Shown: positions 25,164 through 34,772 of the stretch, piece by piece
How positions within the stretch are numbered: position 1 is the first letter of the stretch
Layout: every line of letters starts with the position of its first letter
Origin: VRUE01 sp036271315
GTDB lineage: Bacteria > Actinomycetota > Thermoleophilia > Solirubrobacterales > 70-9
DNA: 57,834 nt
NCBI GenBank assembly: GCA_036271315.1
Contig: DATBAV010000028.1
Span: 1 to 57,834, forward strand
Direction: 5' to 3'
Notes under the pieces: generated by a model
What the model was told of the DNA's origin: nothing
Database searches by the model: none
What the model saw: the letters and a program-made list of their open reading frames with translations, nothing else
Made by a program: the position numbers and the translations under genes

Positions 25164-26588
25164 ATGAGCGCCGCCACCGAGCGGCTCGCCGCGGCGGCAC
25201 CGGCGGTCCTCGCCCGGGGTGCGCTTGGCGAGCAGGAGGGGGTTTGGATCGCTGGCGGCGCGGTCCGCGACGCGGCACTGGGGCGCGACGTGGTCGACCT
25301 CGACCTCGCCGTTGCCGGCGACCCGGCACAGCTCGCCAAGGCGATCGCCCGGGCGGGAGCGGGTCACTCCTTCGAGCTCTCCGCCGAGTTCGCCACCTGG
25401 CGCGCCGTTGCCGCCGACCACAGCTGGCAAATCGACGTCACCGCGCTGCGCGGCCCGACGATCGAGTCCGACCTGGGGGAGCGCGACTTCACGATCGGCG
25501 CTGTCGCCGTGCCCCTGGCCGGCGGCGAGCCGCTTGACCCGTTCGGCGGTCTCGCCGACCTCGAACGTGGCCTGCTGCGCGTCGTGGGCGAGCGCAGCTT
25601 CGCCGCCGATCCGCTGCGCCTGCTGCGCGCCGCCCGCTTTGCCGCCGGCCTCGAGCTGGAGATCGACCCGGACACGGCGGTGCTGGCACGAGCGGAAGCC
25701 TCCCGCGCCGGCGAGCCCGCCGGAGAGCGCCAGCTGGTCGAGCTGCGCAAGCTGGTTGGCGGCCCCGACCCGCTGCGTGGCATGCAGCTACTCGACGAGC
25801 TCGGCCTCACCGCCATCGTCCTGCCTGAGCTGGAGGCGCTGCACGGTGTCGAACAGGGGCCCAACCACCACCTCGACGTACACGGCCACACGATGGCCGT
25901 GCTCGCGCACGCGCTCGAGGTCGAGCGCGACCTGGATCGCTTCGGTGGCGAGCGCGGCGACGAGCTACGGGCGTTGCTTGCCGAGCCCCTGGCCGACGAG
26001 ATGAACCGCGGTACGGCGCTGCGCTTCGGCGCCCTGTTGCACGACATCGGCAAGCCGGCGACGCGCTCGGAGCGGGATGGATTCGTCAGCTTCGTCGGGC
26101 ACGACCGCGACGGCGTTGAGATCGTCGGGGCGCTCTGCGGGCGCCTGCGCGCCAGTCGCGTCCTTACCCGCCACCTGCAGGACCTCACCCTGCATCACCT
26201 TCGCCTCGGCTTCATGGTTCGCGAGGCGCCGCTGCCGGCGCGGCGGGTGCACGAGTACCTGCGAGCGACCGAGCCCGTCGGCGCCGACGTGACCCTGCTG
26301 ACGATCGCCGACCGGCTCTCCGCCCGCGGTTCCGGTCCATTCGCGACCGAGGAGGCGATCGAGGCGCACCTGAGACTGGCCCGGCAGATGCTCGCCGACT
26401 CGCTCGACTGGCGCCGCGCAGGCCCGCCGCCGCCGCTGCTGCGCGGCGATGAGCTGGCCGCCGAGCTTGGCCTCGGCGAGGGTCCCGAGCTCGGCGAGCT
26501 GCTGGCCGAGCTGGAGGCCGCGCAGTACGCGGGCGAGGTAAGCAGTCGCGAGGAAGCGCTCAGTCACGCCCGAGCCCTGCGCGGCTGA
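25164..26588 (+). CDS. cca: CCA tRNA nucleotidyltransferase / poly(A) polymerase family with HD domain
   Basis: A 474-residue class II nucleotidyltransferase. The N-terminal palm has GGAVRD (31-36) and the metal pair DLD (45-47), then the RRD-like GERDFTIGA and FAADPLRLLRAARF blocks. A C-terminal HD domain has LLHDIGKPATR (H293, D294). It probably adds or repairs tRNA 3' CCA; some bacteria split C- and A-adding activities between such paralogues. ATG 25164 is preferred to the GTG at 25131, which lies in the hairpin. Confidence 0.88.
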   Translation: MSAATERLAAAAPAVLARGALGEQEGVWIAGGAVRDAALGRDVVDLDLAVAGDPAQLAKAIARAGAGHSFELSAEFATWRAVAADHSWQIDVTALRGPTIESDLGERDFTIGAVAVPLAGGEPLDPFGGLADLERGLLRVVGERSFAADPLRLLRAARFAAGLELEIDPDTAVLARAEASRAGEPAGERQLVELRKLVGGPDPLRGMQLLDELGLTAIVLPELEALHGVEQGPNHHLDVHGHTMAVLAHALEVERDLDRFGGERGDELRALLAEPLADEMNRGTALRFGALLHDIGKPATRSERDGFVSFVGHDRDGVEIVGALCGRLRASRVLTRHLQDLTLHHLRLGFMVREAPLPARRVHEYLRATEPVGADVTLLTIADRLSARGSGPFATEEAIEAHLRLARQMLADSLDWRRAGPPPPLLRGDELAAELGLGEGPELGELLAELEAAQYAGEVSSREEALSHARALRG

Positions 26589-26616
26589 GCGGGCGGTCCG
26601 ATACGCTGCCCGCCGC

Positions 26617-26835
26617 ATGGCGAAAGAGGAGAAGATCGAGATGGAGGGCGAGATCACCGAGGCTCTCCCCAACACGATGTTCAGGGTGAAACTCGACAAC
26701 GGCCACGATGTGCTTGGTCACATCTCCGGCAAGATGCGCCGCCACTACATTCGAATCCTCCCCGGCGATCGGGTGAAGATCGAGCTTTCGCCGTACGACC
26801 TTGACCGGGGCCGCATCACCTACCGCTACAAATAG
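26617..26835 (+). CDS. infA: translation initiation factor IF-1
   Basis: A 72-residue OB-fold protein identical in layout to IF-1 (MAKEEKIEMEGEITEALPN; ISGKMRRHYIRILPGDRV; ITYRYK). It is away from the ribosomal-protein operon that usually carries infA. It lies 28 bp after cca and only 8 bp before the PqqD gene, so the following cluster may share its transcript. A TACGCT hexamer (26602-26607) near the ATG could be a leaderless promoter. Confidence 0.96.
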   Translation: MAKEEKIEMEGEITEALPNTMFRVKLDNGHDVLGHISGKMRRHYIRILPGDRVKIELSPYDLDRGRITYRYK

Positions 26836-26843
26836 GCGGTGGC

Positions 26844-27269
26844 GTGAGCGAGTCGCGTTTTCGCATCGGTCCCGAGATCGTCCACGAGACGGTCGACGGG
26901 GAGGTGATCGCGATCGACCTCGCCAACGGGAGCTATTACAGCATTGCCGGCAGCGGGCCGGCGATCTGGGAGCTGCTCGTTCGGGGGGTCGGCGAGGCCG
27001 AGGTTGGGACCGCCCTGGCTGGCCGATTCGAAGCGGAGGACGGCGAGATCGCCACCGCCGTGTCGGAGCTGCTGGCTCAGCTGCAGGAGAACGGCTTGAT
27101 TGTGAGCGAGGCCGGGGCCGCTGCCAATGCTCCGACGGTCTCCTCATCTGAGGAGAAGGCGCCTTTCGAGGCGCCCCGCCTGGAGCGCTACACGGATATG
27201 AAGGACTACTTCCTGCTCGACCCGATTCACGAGGTCGACACCGCCGGCTGGCCGCGGCCGGCGGCCTGA
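26844..27269 (+). CDS. PqqD-like peptide chaperone fused to a precursor-like tail
   Basis: 141 residues. Residues 1-88 form a PqqD/RRE-like winged-helix domain (EIVHETVDGEVIAIDLANGSYY; GPAIWELLV; a C-terminal helix ending QENGLIV). Residues 89-106 are a flexible Ala/Ser linker. Residues 108-141 read F-E-A-P-R-L-E-R-Y-T-D-M, then KDYFLLDPIHEVDTAGWP and RPAA. The FxxPxLxxY part resembles leader motifs that RREs bind in lasso-peptide and related precursors, so the tail could be a built-in substrate. PqqD proteins with HprK-like kinases belong to the 'HPr-rel-A' type of system. The GTG start is 8 bp after infA. Domain call is good; the tail's role is inference. Confidence 0.8.
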   Translation: MSESRFRIGPEIVHETVDGEVIAIDLANGSYYSIAGSGPAIWELLVRGVGEAEVGTALAGRFEAEDGEIATAVSELLAQLQENGLIVSEAGAAANAPTVSSSEEKAPFEAPRLERYTDMKDYFLLDPIHEVDTAGWPRPAA

Positions 27270-27272
27270 CGC

Positions 27273-28355
27273 GTGCCGGGGCAGCCGGCTTTGCGGGCGA
27301 CGGGGGACGACCTCGCCGGCGAGTACTTCGGACAGTTGCTCGACCGCTACGAGCGGGCCGCGATTGCGGTGGGAGGTGCCGGCGCGCTGGACCTGGAGAT
27401 GGCCGGCTTGCGGCTGCGGCTGCGATACGCGGGCGGCGGCCTGCGCGGCGGCCTGCTGGCGCCCTTCGAGCATCTCGCCTGCGATGAAGCTGGCGATCCC
27501 GATCTGACGATCTCGCTTTTCGACACCGCTTCGAGTGGGGTCGAGCCACCGCCACCGCCGTGGGAGCCGGTCGTCGCGGCGCCGGGTGCCAACCCGGTCG
27601 CTCGCCTCCGCTCCGAGCGGGCCTGCGTGCTCGCCGCTGCCGGCAGCCGGGGGCTCACCGCGGCGCTGCCGGCGCAGGGGGTCGCGGTTTTCCACTTGCC
27701 CGACGCCGCCGCGATCCCGGCAAGCGAGCGGGCGGCGCCGATCCGCGAGGCGCTACAGCTGCTGATGGCTGCGCGGGGGCGCCTGATGACCCACGCGGGC
27801 GCTGTCGGCCGCGACGGCCGCGGCGTGCTTCTCGTTGGCCGCGGCGGATCTGGCAAGTCGACCTTGGCGCTCTCCTGCGCCCTGGCCGGCATGGAGATCG
27901 TCGCCGACGACTACGTCCTGCTCGAGTCCGGCCCGCCCATCGCGCACGCGATGCAGTCGACCGCGAAGTTGACCGAGGACAGCGCCGCGCGGCTCGGGGT
28001 TCCCGCCGGCGCCATCGACGTGGCGGGCTTCGAGCCGACCCTCGAGGGGCCCGCCAAGGCCCTGGCGCGGATCCCCGACCTGGCACCGGGGAGCCTGAGG
28101 CGAAAACTAGCCGTTGCCGCCGTGGTAGCCCCAACCTTTAGCGGGGAGGGAGCGCTACGGCCCATCTCGGCGGCGGCGGCGCTGCGAGCGGTCGCGCCCA
28201 GCACGATCGTCCAGGCCGGTTTCGGCGGCGGCGGCGGTTCGCTTGCCACGCTCGCCGACCTCGTGCGCCGCGTCCCCAGTTACGCACTCGAGCTCAGCCC
28301 GGACCCAAACGCGAACGCCGCGGCCGTCGATCGCCTGGTGGCCGAGCTTGGCTGA
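27273..28355 (+). CDS. HprK-related kinase
   Basis: A 360-residue protein. The first 170 residues are an alpha/beta region with no family I recognise. A P-loop kinase core of HPr kinase/PEPCK type follows: Walker A GRGGSGKS at 189-196 within GRLMTHAGAVGRDGRGVLLVG, then LAGMEIVADDYVLLE, the acidic segment expected for metal/catalysis. It lacks the N-terminal HprK domain and is not next to ptsH. In paeninodin-type lasso clusters a related kinase phosphorylates the precursor C terminus. It starts 3 bp after the PqqD gene, so the PqqD tail or a bound peptide is the natural candidate substrate. Confidence 0.78.
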   Translation: MPGQPALRATGDDLAGEYFGQLLDRYERAAIAVGGAGALDLEMAGLRLRLRYAGGGLRGGLLAPFEHLACDEAGDPDLTISLFDTASSGVEPPPPPWEPVVAAPGANPVARLRSERACVLAAAGSRGLTAALPAQGVAVFHLPDAAAIPASERAAPIREALQLLMAARGRLMTHAGAVGRDGRGVLLVGRGGSGKSTLALSCALAGMEIVADDYVLLESGPPIAHAMQSTAKLTEDSAARLGVPAGAIDVAGFEPTLEGPAKALARIPDLAPGSLRRKLAVAAVVAPTFSGEGALRPISAAAALRAVAPSTIVQAGFGGGGGSLATLADLVRRVPSYALELSPDPNANAAAVDRLVAELG

Positions 28356-29037
28356 GCCGCTCATCACCGCGGCGATCCCGGTGCGCGATGGCGAGGCCTA
28401 CCTCGCTGAGGCGATCGAGAGCGTGCTCGGCCAGAGCCGTCCCTGCGACCAGGTGATCGTCGTCGACAACGGCTCGAGCGACCGCAGCGCCGAGATCGCC
28501 GTCGGGTTCGGCTCGGCGGTCGAGGTCGTGCCCGAGCCCCGCCCCGGCATCGGTCCCGCCCGCAACGCGGCTCTGCGCGCGGCGCGCGGCGACTACCTCG
28601 CCTTCCTCGATGCCGACGACCTCTGGGAAGCGGACAAGACCGCGGTCCAGCTGGCCGCCTTCGAGGCAGAGCCGCGACTGCAGTTGGTCTTCGGCCACGT
28701 GCGGCAGTTCGTCAGCTCCGATCTCGCCAGCGAGGAGGCTGAGGGCCTACGGGTGCCGCCGGCCCCTCAGCCCGGTCAGCACATCGGCGCGATGCTGGCG
28801 CGGCGGGCGGCGATCGAGGCGATCGGGCCGTGGCCGGAGGACGTGCGGGTCAGCGATGGCCTCACCTTCCTCCTGCGCGCTCGCGAGCTCGGCCTTGCCC
28901 AGGCGATGCTGGCCGAGACGGTAACCCTGCGCCGCGTCCACGGCGCCAACCACTCGATCCACAACCGCAACGAGCGCAGCGAGTTTGCTCGCCACCTGAA
29001 ACGCTCGCTCGACCGGCGCCGCGGGGCGGCCTCGTGA
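28348..29037 (+). CDS. family 2 glycosyltransferase
   Basis: A 229-residue GT-A enzyme: PLITAAIPVRDGEAYLAEAI, nucleotide-binding VIVVDNGSSDRS, PGIGPARNAALRAARGDYLAFLDADD with the metal-binding DAD, and a short acceptor region. TTG 28348 is chosen because it starts immediately before the fold and overlaps the kinase gene by 8 bp; the frame upstream is a shadow. It lacks membrane helices. It is the third gene in the PqqD cluster. Confidence 0.85.
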   Translation: MAEPLITAAIPVRDGEAYLAEAIESVLGQSRPCDQVIVVDNGSSDRSAEIAVGFGSAVEVVPEPRPGIGPARNAALRAARGDYLAFLDADDLWEADKTAVQLAAFEAEPRLQLVFGHVRQFVSSDLASEEAEGLRVPPAPQPGQHIGAMLARRAAIEAIGPWPEDVRVSDGLTFLLRARELGLAQAMLAETVTLRRVHGANHSIHNRNERSEFARHLKRSLDRRRGAAS

Positions 29038-30158
29038 GCGAGGCGCTGGGCAACCGGCCCACCGCCGAGCAGCTGCTCGTCCTGCACGCGGCCCTGGATC
29101 CCGCTCCGGCCGCGGCGCTGTCCTGGCAGCGCTGGCGCGAGGCGGTCGAGTTCGACGACGTCGATCACGGTTCGACCCGCCTGCTGCCGCTGGTCTACCG
29201 CAACCTCGGCTCCGGGGCTTTCGACGCCGAGGTTGCCGGGCGCCTAAGGGGTCTCTACAGGAGGTCCTGGAGTCACAACCAGCTGATCTTCAAGCGAGCG
29301 GCCGAAGCGCTTGCGGTGCTCGGCGGGGCCGGAATCGAGACGCTGGTCACCAAGGGCGCCTCGCTGGCCCTGCTCTCCTACGGCGACGTCGGCATGCGGC
29401 CGATGGACGACGTCGACGTGCTGGTGCCGATCGAGCGCACCATTGACGCAATCGACGCCCTGAGCGAGGCCGGCTGGAAGCCGGATCGCGAGGATCCCCC
29501 GGCCTGGACCCAGGTGCATCACTCGCTGGGCTTCGCCGGGGCCGATCGCGGCGAGGTCGACCTGCACTGGTTCTCGCTCTGGCAGCCGGCAAGCGACGTG
29601 AAGCTCTGGCAAGCCTCGGTGCCGCTGGAGCTGGCGGGGGCTGCCACCCTCGCACCCTGCCCCGCGGACCAGCTCCTGCTTGCCTGCGTGCACGGCACGC
29701 CGTGGAGCCCGTTGCCGCCGTTTCGCTGGATCGCCGACGCGGTCACGGTGATCCGCTCCGCGGGCGAGGAGCTCGACTGGGCCCGGCTCGTCGCCGAGGC
29801 CGAACGGCGGCAGCTCACGGTGCCCGTCGCCGCTGCGCTCGACTATCTGAGCGAGGAGTTCGGGGCGGCCGTCCCCCAAGCCGTTCTGGCCGACCTGCGC
29901 GCCGTGCCCGCCTCGCGGCATGAGCGAGCCGCCTTTCGTGCCGCCTGCCGACCCGATTCTCCACTGCGCACCCTGCGCATGGCCTGGGACCGCTACCGGC
30001 GCCTGCGCGATCTCGATACGGGCGCCCCGCCACCGGGCAGCTTCGTCGGGTTCGCGCGCCGCTTCTGGGGCCTCGAGAGCGTCTGGCAGCTGCCGCTGCA
30101 CGGGGCTCGCGCGCTCAGCCGCCGGCGCGAGCGCGGTGTCGCTCGATCCGCGCCTTGA
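29034..30158 (+). CDS. nucleotidyltransferase-family protein (NTP_transf_5-like)
   Basis: A 374-residue protein with the minimal nucleotidyltransferase signature of this family: LVTKGASLALLSYGD followed by MRPMDDVDVLVP, then GEVDLHWF. Such proteins recur next to HprK-like kinases, PqqD proteins and glycosyltransferases in peptide-modification and polysaccharide loci. The GTG start overlaps the previous gene (GTGA). Its 3' end overlaps the convergent glycosyltransferase gene by 44 bp. The transferred nucleotide and target are unknown. Confidence 0.8.
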   Translation: MSEALGNRPTAEQLLVLHAALDPAPAAALSWQRWREAVEFDDVDHGSTRLLPLVYRNLGSGAFDAEVAGRLRGLYRRSWSHNQLIFKRAAEALAVLGGAGIETLVTKGASLALLSYGDVGMRPMDDVDVLVPIERTIDAIDALSEAGWKPDREDPPAWTQVHHSLGFAGADRGEVDLHWFSLWQPASDVKLWQASVPLELAGAATLAPCPADQLLLACVHGTPWSPLPPFRWIADAVTVIRSAGEELDWARLVAEAERRQLTVPVAAALDYLSEEFGAAVPQAVLADLRAVPASRHERAAFRAACRPDSPLRTLRMAWDRYRRLRDLDTGAPPPGSFVGFARRFWGLESVWQLPLHGARALSRRRERGVARSAP

Positions 30159-30843
30159 AGGCGCGGAAGAGGCCGGCCCGCGAAGCCGAGGCGTTCTGCG
30201 TGAGGCTGCCGGGGTGGACCCGGCGTCGCAGCAGCACCTCCGGGAGACGGGCGATTTCGACCTCTTGCTCGGCGGCGCGCAGCATCCAGTCGAAATCCTC
30301 GGCGGCCCGCATCGACTCGTCGAAGTCACCAACCTGTTCGAAAGTCTCACGCCGCACGACCATCGTCATCGGGTGGACCTGGGGCTCGTCCTCCAGCTCT
30401 GGTGGGCGCGGCGGCATTACCACCTCCACCTCCGTGCCCTCGACCCAGAAGGGCAGCTCGGCGCCCTCCTCCACGATCAGCTCCTGCTCGGCGAGCACGC
30501 AACCCACCTTGGGATTGTCGAGCAGGTGGCTCACCTGCACGGCCAGCTTGTCGGGCGTCATCGTGTCGTCTGAGTCGTGAAAGGCGACGAACTCGCCACG
30601 GCTGGCGGCGAAGCCGCGGTTACGGGCGGCCGACGGCCCGCTGTTCTCCTGCTCGATCAGGGCGATGCCGGGGTGGGCGCGCGCGACCGCGGCCGTGTCA
30701 TCGCTCGAGCCGTCGTCGACGACGATCGTCTCGACCGGCGCGTAGGTCTGAGCGGAAACGCTGGCGAGCGCCTCGCCGAGGAAGCGCTCGGAGTTGAAGG
30801 CGGGGATGACGACGCTGACCAGCGGACGAGGCACCGACGGCAT
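30115..30843 (-). CDS. family 2 glycosyltransferase
   Basis: A 242-residue GT-A enzyme: PLVSVVIPAFNSERFLGEAL, IVVDDGSSDDT, SGPSAARNRGFAASRGEFVAFHDSDD with the metal motif, and ESMRAAEDFDWMLRAA as the acceptor-side signature. It is similar in layout to the glycosyltransferase at 28348 but on the opposite strand, converging on the nucleotidyltransferase gene with a 44-bp overlap. It may belong functionally to the same cluster or to the downstream GH63-like gene, which precedes it on the same strand with a 15-bp gap. Confidence 0.85.
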   Translation of the reverse strand: MPSVPRPLVSVVIPAFNSERFLGEALASVSAQTYAPVETIVVDDGSSDDTAAVARAHPGIALIEQENSGPSAARNRGFAASRGEFVAFHDSDDTMTPDKLAVQVSHLLDNPKVGCVLAEQELIVEEGAELPFWVEGTEVEVVMPPRPPELEDEPQVHPMTMVVRRETFEQVGDFDESMRAAEDFDWMLRAAEQEVEIARLPEVLLRRRVHPGSLTQNASASRAGLFRAFKARIERHRARAGG

Positions 30844-30858
30844 TTTGCCCTAGAGGTC

Positions 30859-32049
30859 CTAGAGGTGACTGCGCGTCGCCTCCGGGTCCGGTTCGGCCAG
30901 CTCGGCGACTAGCGCCGACCAGGCGAAATCCCTGGCACCGAGCCCGGCGCCGGTGCGCGGGTCGTAGTACTCGCGCAGCCCTTCGCGCTCGGCCGCGCCG
31001 ATCATGCCATCGGCCAGCCGCGCCGCCTCCTTTTCATAGCCGAGCCGGCGCAGGCCGAGCCAGACGAGCCAGGCCGAGTTGACCCAGGTGGGGCCGCGCC
31101 AGTAGCGGCGTATCGCCCCGTGGCTGCCGCCGGGTTCGTAGCTCGGCTCGGAGACCGAGACCGAGGGCGGTGCGACCGGGGTGAGGAACTCTCCCTCGCT
31201 GAGGAGATGCTCCTCGACCAGGCGCCGGCCGATTCCCTCGGGCAGGTCGGGCAGGGCAAGGGGCGCCAGCGCGTCCCAGGTGACGACCTCGGGCCGGATC
31301 CGTCCGGGCTCGGCCCAATCGACGAAAAGGCCGCGGCGCTCGTCCCAGAGTCGATCGACCAGGGCCGGTGTCGCCGAGGGGCGCCCGAGCGCCTGCAGCG
31401 AGAGCGACCAGAGGGTGTTGACCAGGGTCTCGCAGAGGATCGGCCCACCGCGATCGCGGATTCGCCGGGCGCTGAAGCCGAGGCGGTGGTTGCGCCGGAC
31501 CAGCAGCGGGAAGCCCGGCCTGGCGTTGGCTCGCCAGCCCCAGACGGGCTCGAACTTCGGCGAGGCGTCGAGCCCCGACTCGTCGGGCTGGACGATCCAG
31601 AGCAAGCCGTCGCGCTCGAGGTCGCGCTCGGCGGCGAGCCACTCGGCCTGCGCCGCGATCCGGGGCTCCTCGCGCGGATCGCCGACGGCGATCTTCCAGG
31701 CCCAGGCGAGTAGAGGCGGCTGGATCGTCTCGGTCTGGAAGGCGTGGCGGGAGGTGACGTTGTAGAAGGGCAGCCGGCCCAGCGAGACAGGCCGGTCCCA
31801 GAAGATCGTGTGGCCGATGAAGCCGTCGTCGCGCTGCGCCGCCAGCAGCGTCTCCAGCTCGGCCCGGGCCCGGGCCGGCCCGAAGCGCCGCCAGACGATC
31901 GCGGCAAAGCAGGAGTCCCAGTACCACTGCCAGGGATAGCGGCTGGGGCTGGGCCGGGTGTAGGCGAAGCGGGTGCCGTCGCGCTCCCCCTCCAGCCAAT
32001 TGCCGCGCAGGACGCGCTCGGCGATAGCGCTTGCCGACGCGGCCTTCAT
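30859..32049 (-). CDS. GH63-like glycoside hydrolase
   Basis: A 396-residue (alpha/alpha)6-barrel protein. PWQWYWDSCFAAIVWRRFG near residue 39, the central ETLVNTLWSLSL, GPTWVNSAWLVWLGL and C-terminal EYYDPRTGAGLGARDFAWSA resemble GH63 enzymes, including mannosylglycerate hydrolases and trehalase-like proteins. No signal peptide is visible, so a cytoplasmic disaccharide or compatible-solute substrate is likely. The ATG is immediately next to a dispersed repeat copy. Confidence 0.75.
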   Translation of the reverse strand: MKAASASAIAERVLRGNWLEGERDGTRFAYTRPSPSRYPWQWYWDSCFAAIVWRRFGPARARAELETLLAAQRDDGFIGHTIFWDRPVSLGRLPFYNVTSRHAFQTETIQPPLLAWAWKIAVGDPREEPRIAAQAEWLAAERDLERDGLLWIVQPDESGLDASPKFEPVWGWRANARPGFPLLVRRNHRLGFSARRIRDRGGPILCETLVNTLWSLSLQALGRPSATPALVDRLWDERRGLFVDWAEPGRIRPEVVTWDALAPLALPDLPEGIGRRLVEEHLLSEGEFLTPVAPPSVSVSEPSYEPGGSHGAIRRYWRGPTWVNSAWLVWLGLRRLGYEKEAARLADGMIGAAEREGLREYYDPRTGAGLGARDFAWSALVAELAEPDPEATRSHL

Positions 32050-32110
32050 GAATGTTCACGCTCCGCTCGCGGCGCGAAGAACCAGATATGGACGCTTGCT
32101 CGCTCCGCGT
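32050..32110. repeat. dispersed repeat, copy A
   Basis: The whole 61-bp gap between the GH63-like start and the ABC permease stop consists of this repeat. Core GCGCGAAGAACCAGATATGG at 32072-32091, then ACGCTTGCTCGCTCCGC. It matches the copy near 56757 over about 55 bp with scattered differences and the copy near 23471 over the core. Confidence 0.75.
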
Positions 32111-32902
32111 TCACAGCGCCGTACGGCGCATTTCGCGCAGCGCCCAGGCGCCGAGTACGACGAGCAAGCCGATCAACGCCACGATCCCGGGCCAGGTTTC
32201 GGCCCAGCTGACGCCGCCGAGGAAGCCCTGACGGGCCGCTTCGATCACGTGGGTGACGGGGTTCACTTCGGCGACGCTGCGCATCCACGGCTGCAGCAGC
32301 GCCAGCGGCGCGTAGGCGGTCGTGGTGAGGATCAGCGCCATCATCCCGGCCTGCATCAGCGGTGCGGCGGACTGGCTCTTAAAACGCAGCGCAAGACCCG
32401 ATCCCCAGCAGGCGGCGACCGCGGCCATCGCCGCAACCATGAAGTAGGTGACCAGCAGGCCGTCGATTCCGGGCCAGCCGGCGCCGAGGATCAGGGCGAT
32501 GATGAAGACGAAGGTGGCCGGGATCAGGGCCCGGGCGCTGGCGGCGAGCACGGTGCCGGCGAGCAGCACCCAGCGCGGCGCGGGGGAGACCAAGAGGCGG
32601 TCAACCCAGCCGCCCTCGATGTCGCGGGCCAGGTTGACCCCGGCGGCGGCACCGGTGAAACCGGCGCCCTGCAGCATGCTGACCGGCACGATGTAGCTCT
32701 CATACGTGCCGGTGCCGAAGCCCTTGAGCTGGGTCAGGGCGCCGAAGACGCCGTTGAGGCCGAGGAAGAAGATCGTCGGCGCCAGCACGCCCGGGATCGC
32801 CGCGCCGGGCACCCGCAGCAGCTCGTTCTTGGCCCGCGCCATCAGCGCCGCGATCGTCGCCAGGTTGGCGCGCCACTGCGGCAGAGCCACGGTCGATTCC
32901 AT
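32111..32902 (-). CDS. ABC-2 type permease (second subunit)
   Basis: A 263-residue permease with about six membrane helices, including AIPGVLAPTIFFLGLNGVFG, the YESYIVPVSMLQGAGF segment and PVTHVIEAARQGFLGG, all typical of the drug-resistance/daunorubicin-type DrrB/ABC-2 family. The ATG at 32902 shares a base with the stop of the preceding permease gene (TGATG). With the first permease and the ATPase it forms a complete exporter, probably an ATPase dimer with a permease heterodimer. Confidence 0.88.
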   Translation of the reverse strand: MESTVALPQWRANLATIAALMARAKNELLRVPGAAIPGVLAPTIFFLGLNGVFGALTQLKGFGTGTYESYIVPVSMLQGAGFTGAAAGVNLARDIEGGWVDRLLVSPAPRWVLLAGTVLAASARALIPATFVFIIALILGAGWPGIDGLLVTYFMVAAMAAVAACWGSGLALRFKSQSAAPLMQAGMMALILTTTAYAPLALLQPWMRSVAEVNPVTHVIEAARQGFLGGVSWAETWPGIVALIGLLVVLGAWALREMRRTAL

Positions 32903-33683
32903 CAGCCCACCCGCAGCCGGTGGCGCAGGGCGCGGGCGCTGAGCACGAGCCCGAGCACGACGATGCCGGCGATCGCCAGCACCGCCTCGCCCAGTTCGGA
33001 GGCGTCGACCCCGGAGATGATCGGGCCGCGAATGCCTTCGACGATGAAGCTGAGCGGGTTGTATTCGGCGATTGCCTTGGCCGGTTGGATCATCAGTTCG
33101 TTGGGGAAGAAGGCGGAGGAGAGGAAGAGGACGACGAGGACCAGCGGGAAGAGCCCCTGGACGACGCTGGCGCTGCCGGTGCGCAGGGCGATCGCGGCGC
33201 CGATCCCACCCACCGCCATCGCCGTCGCGGTGACCAGGGCGATCGCGATCAGGGCGCCGGGCACGCCACTTTCGATGTGGGCACCGAAGATCAGCCCGAT
33301 CGCGAGGAACCAAAGCGACCCGAAGAGCCCCAACGCCGCAGTTCCGGCGAGGCGCCCGAGGACGATCGTGTAGCGCGGGATCGGGGCGGAGAAGAGGCGG
33401 TCGGTGAAGCCCATCTCGATGTCCACGGCGAGCGCGATGCCGCCGCTGTTGCCGGCCAGCATCAGCGACTGCATCATCGCCCCGGCGAGCATGAACTGGA
33501 GGAAGCTCTGCACCGGCGGGAAGCCCGGCAGGTTGATCGCGCCACCGGCGCCGCCGGTCTGGATCGCCAGCAGCAGGGTGGGGAAGACGACGATCGGCGC
33601 CATCAGCTGCGGGCGGCGGAAGGTCTGGCGGATCGAGCGCATGCCGAGCGCCCGCACGACCCTGGCGTTGGTCGCCAGCTCGC

Positions 33684-33687
<4 letters not shown>
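32902..33687 (-). CDS. ABC-2 type permease (first subunit)
   Basis: A 261-residue permease of the same family as its neighbour: FRRPQLMAPIVVFPTLLLAIQ, QSFLQFMLAGAMMQSLMLAG, DIEMGFTDRLFSAPIPRY and YNPLSFIVEGIRG. The ATG start overlaps the ATPase stop by 4 bp. The substrate cannot be told; homologues export antibiotics, lipids or polyketides. Confidence 0.88.
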
Positions 33688-34655
<968 letters not shown>

Positions 34656-34772
34656 CGGTTGGCAACCCTACTGACGCAACCTGGCCGGGATCGTGCAAAG
34701 CGCACGCTGTCGCGGCATCGCTCCGGCCCGGAAGGCAGAATCGAGCCCGCAACCCTTGCCAAGGGGCGGGGT

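Noticed and set aside
26844..30843. A complete lasso-peptide biosynthetic cluster
   Set aside because: No asparagine-synthetase-like cyclase and no transglutaminase-like leader peptidase are present; only the PqqD domain, kinase and transferases are.
32116..32129. GCGCCGTACGGCGC palindrome at the end of the ABC permease gene
   Set aside because: A 7-bp-arm palindrome without loop or T-tract inside coding sequence; expected by chance in GC-rich DNA.
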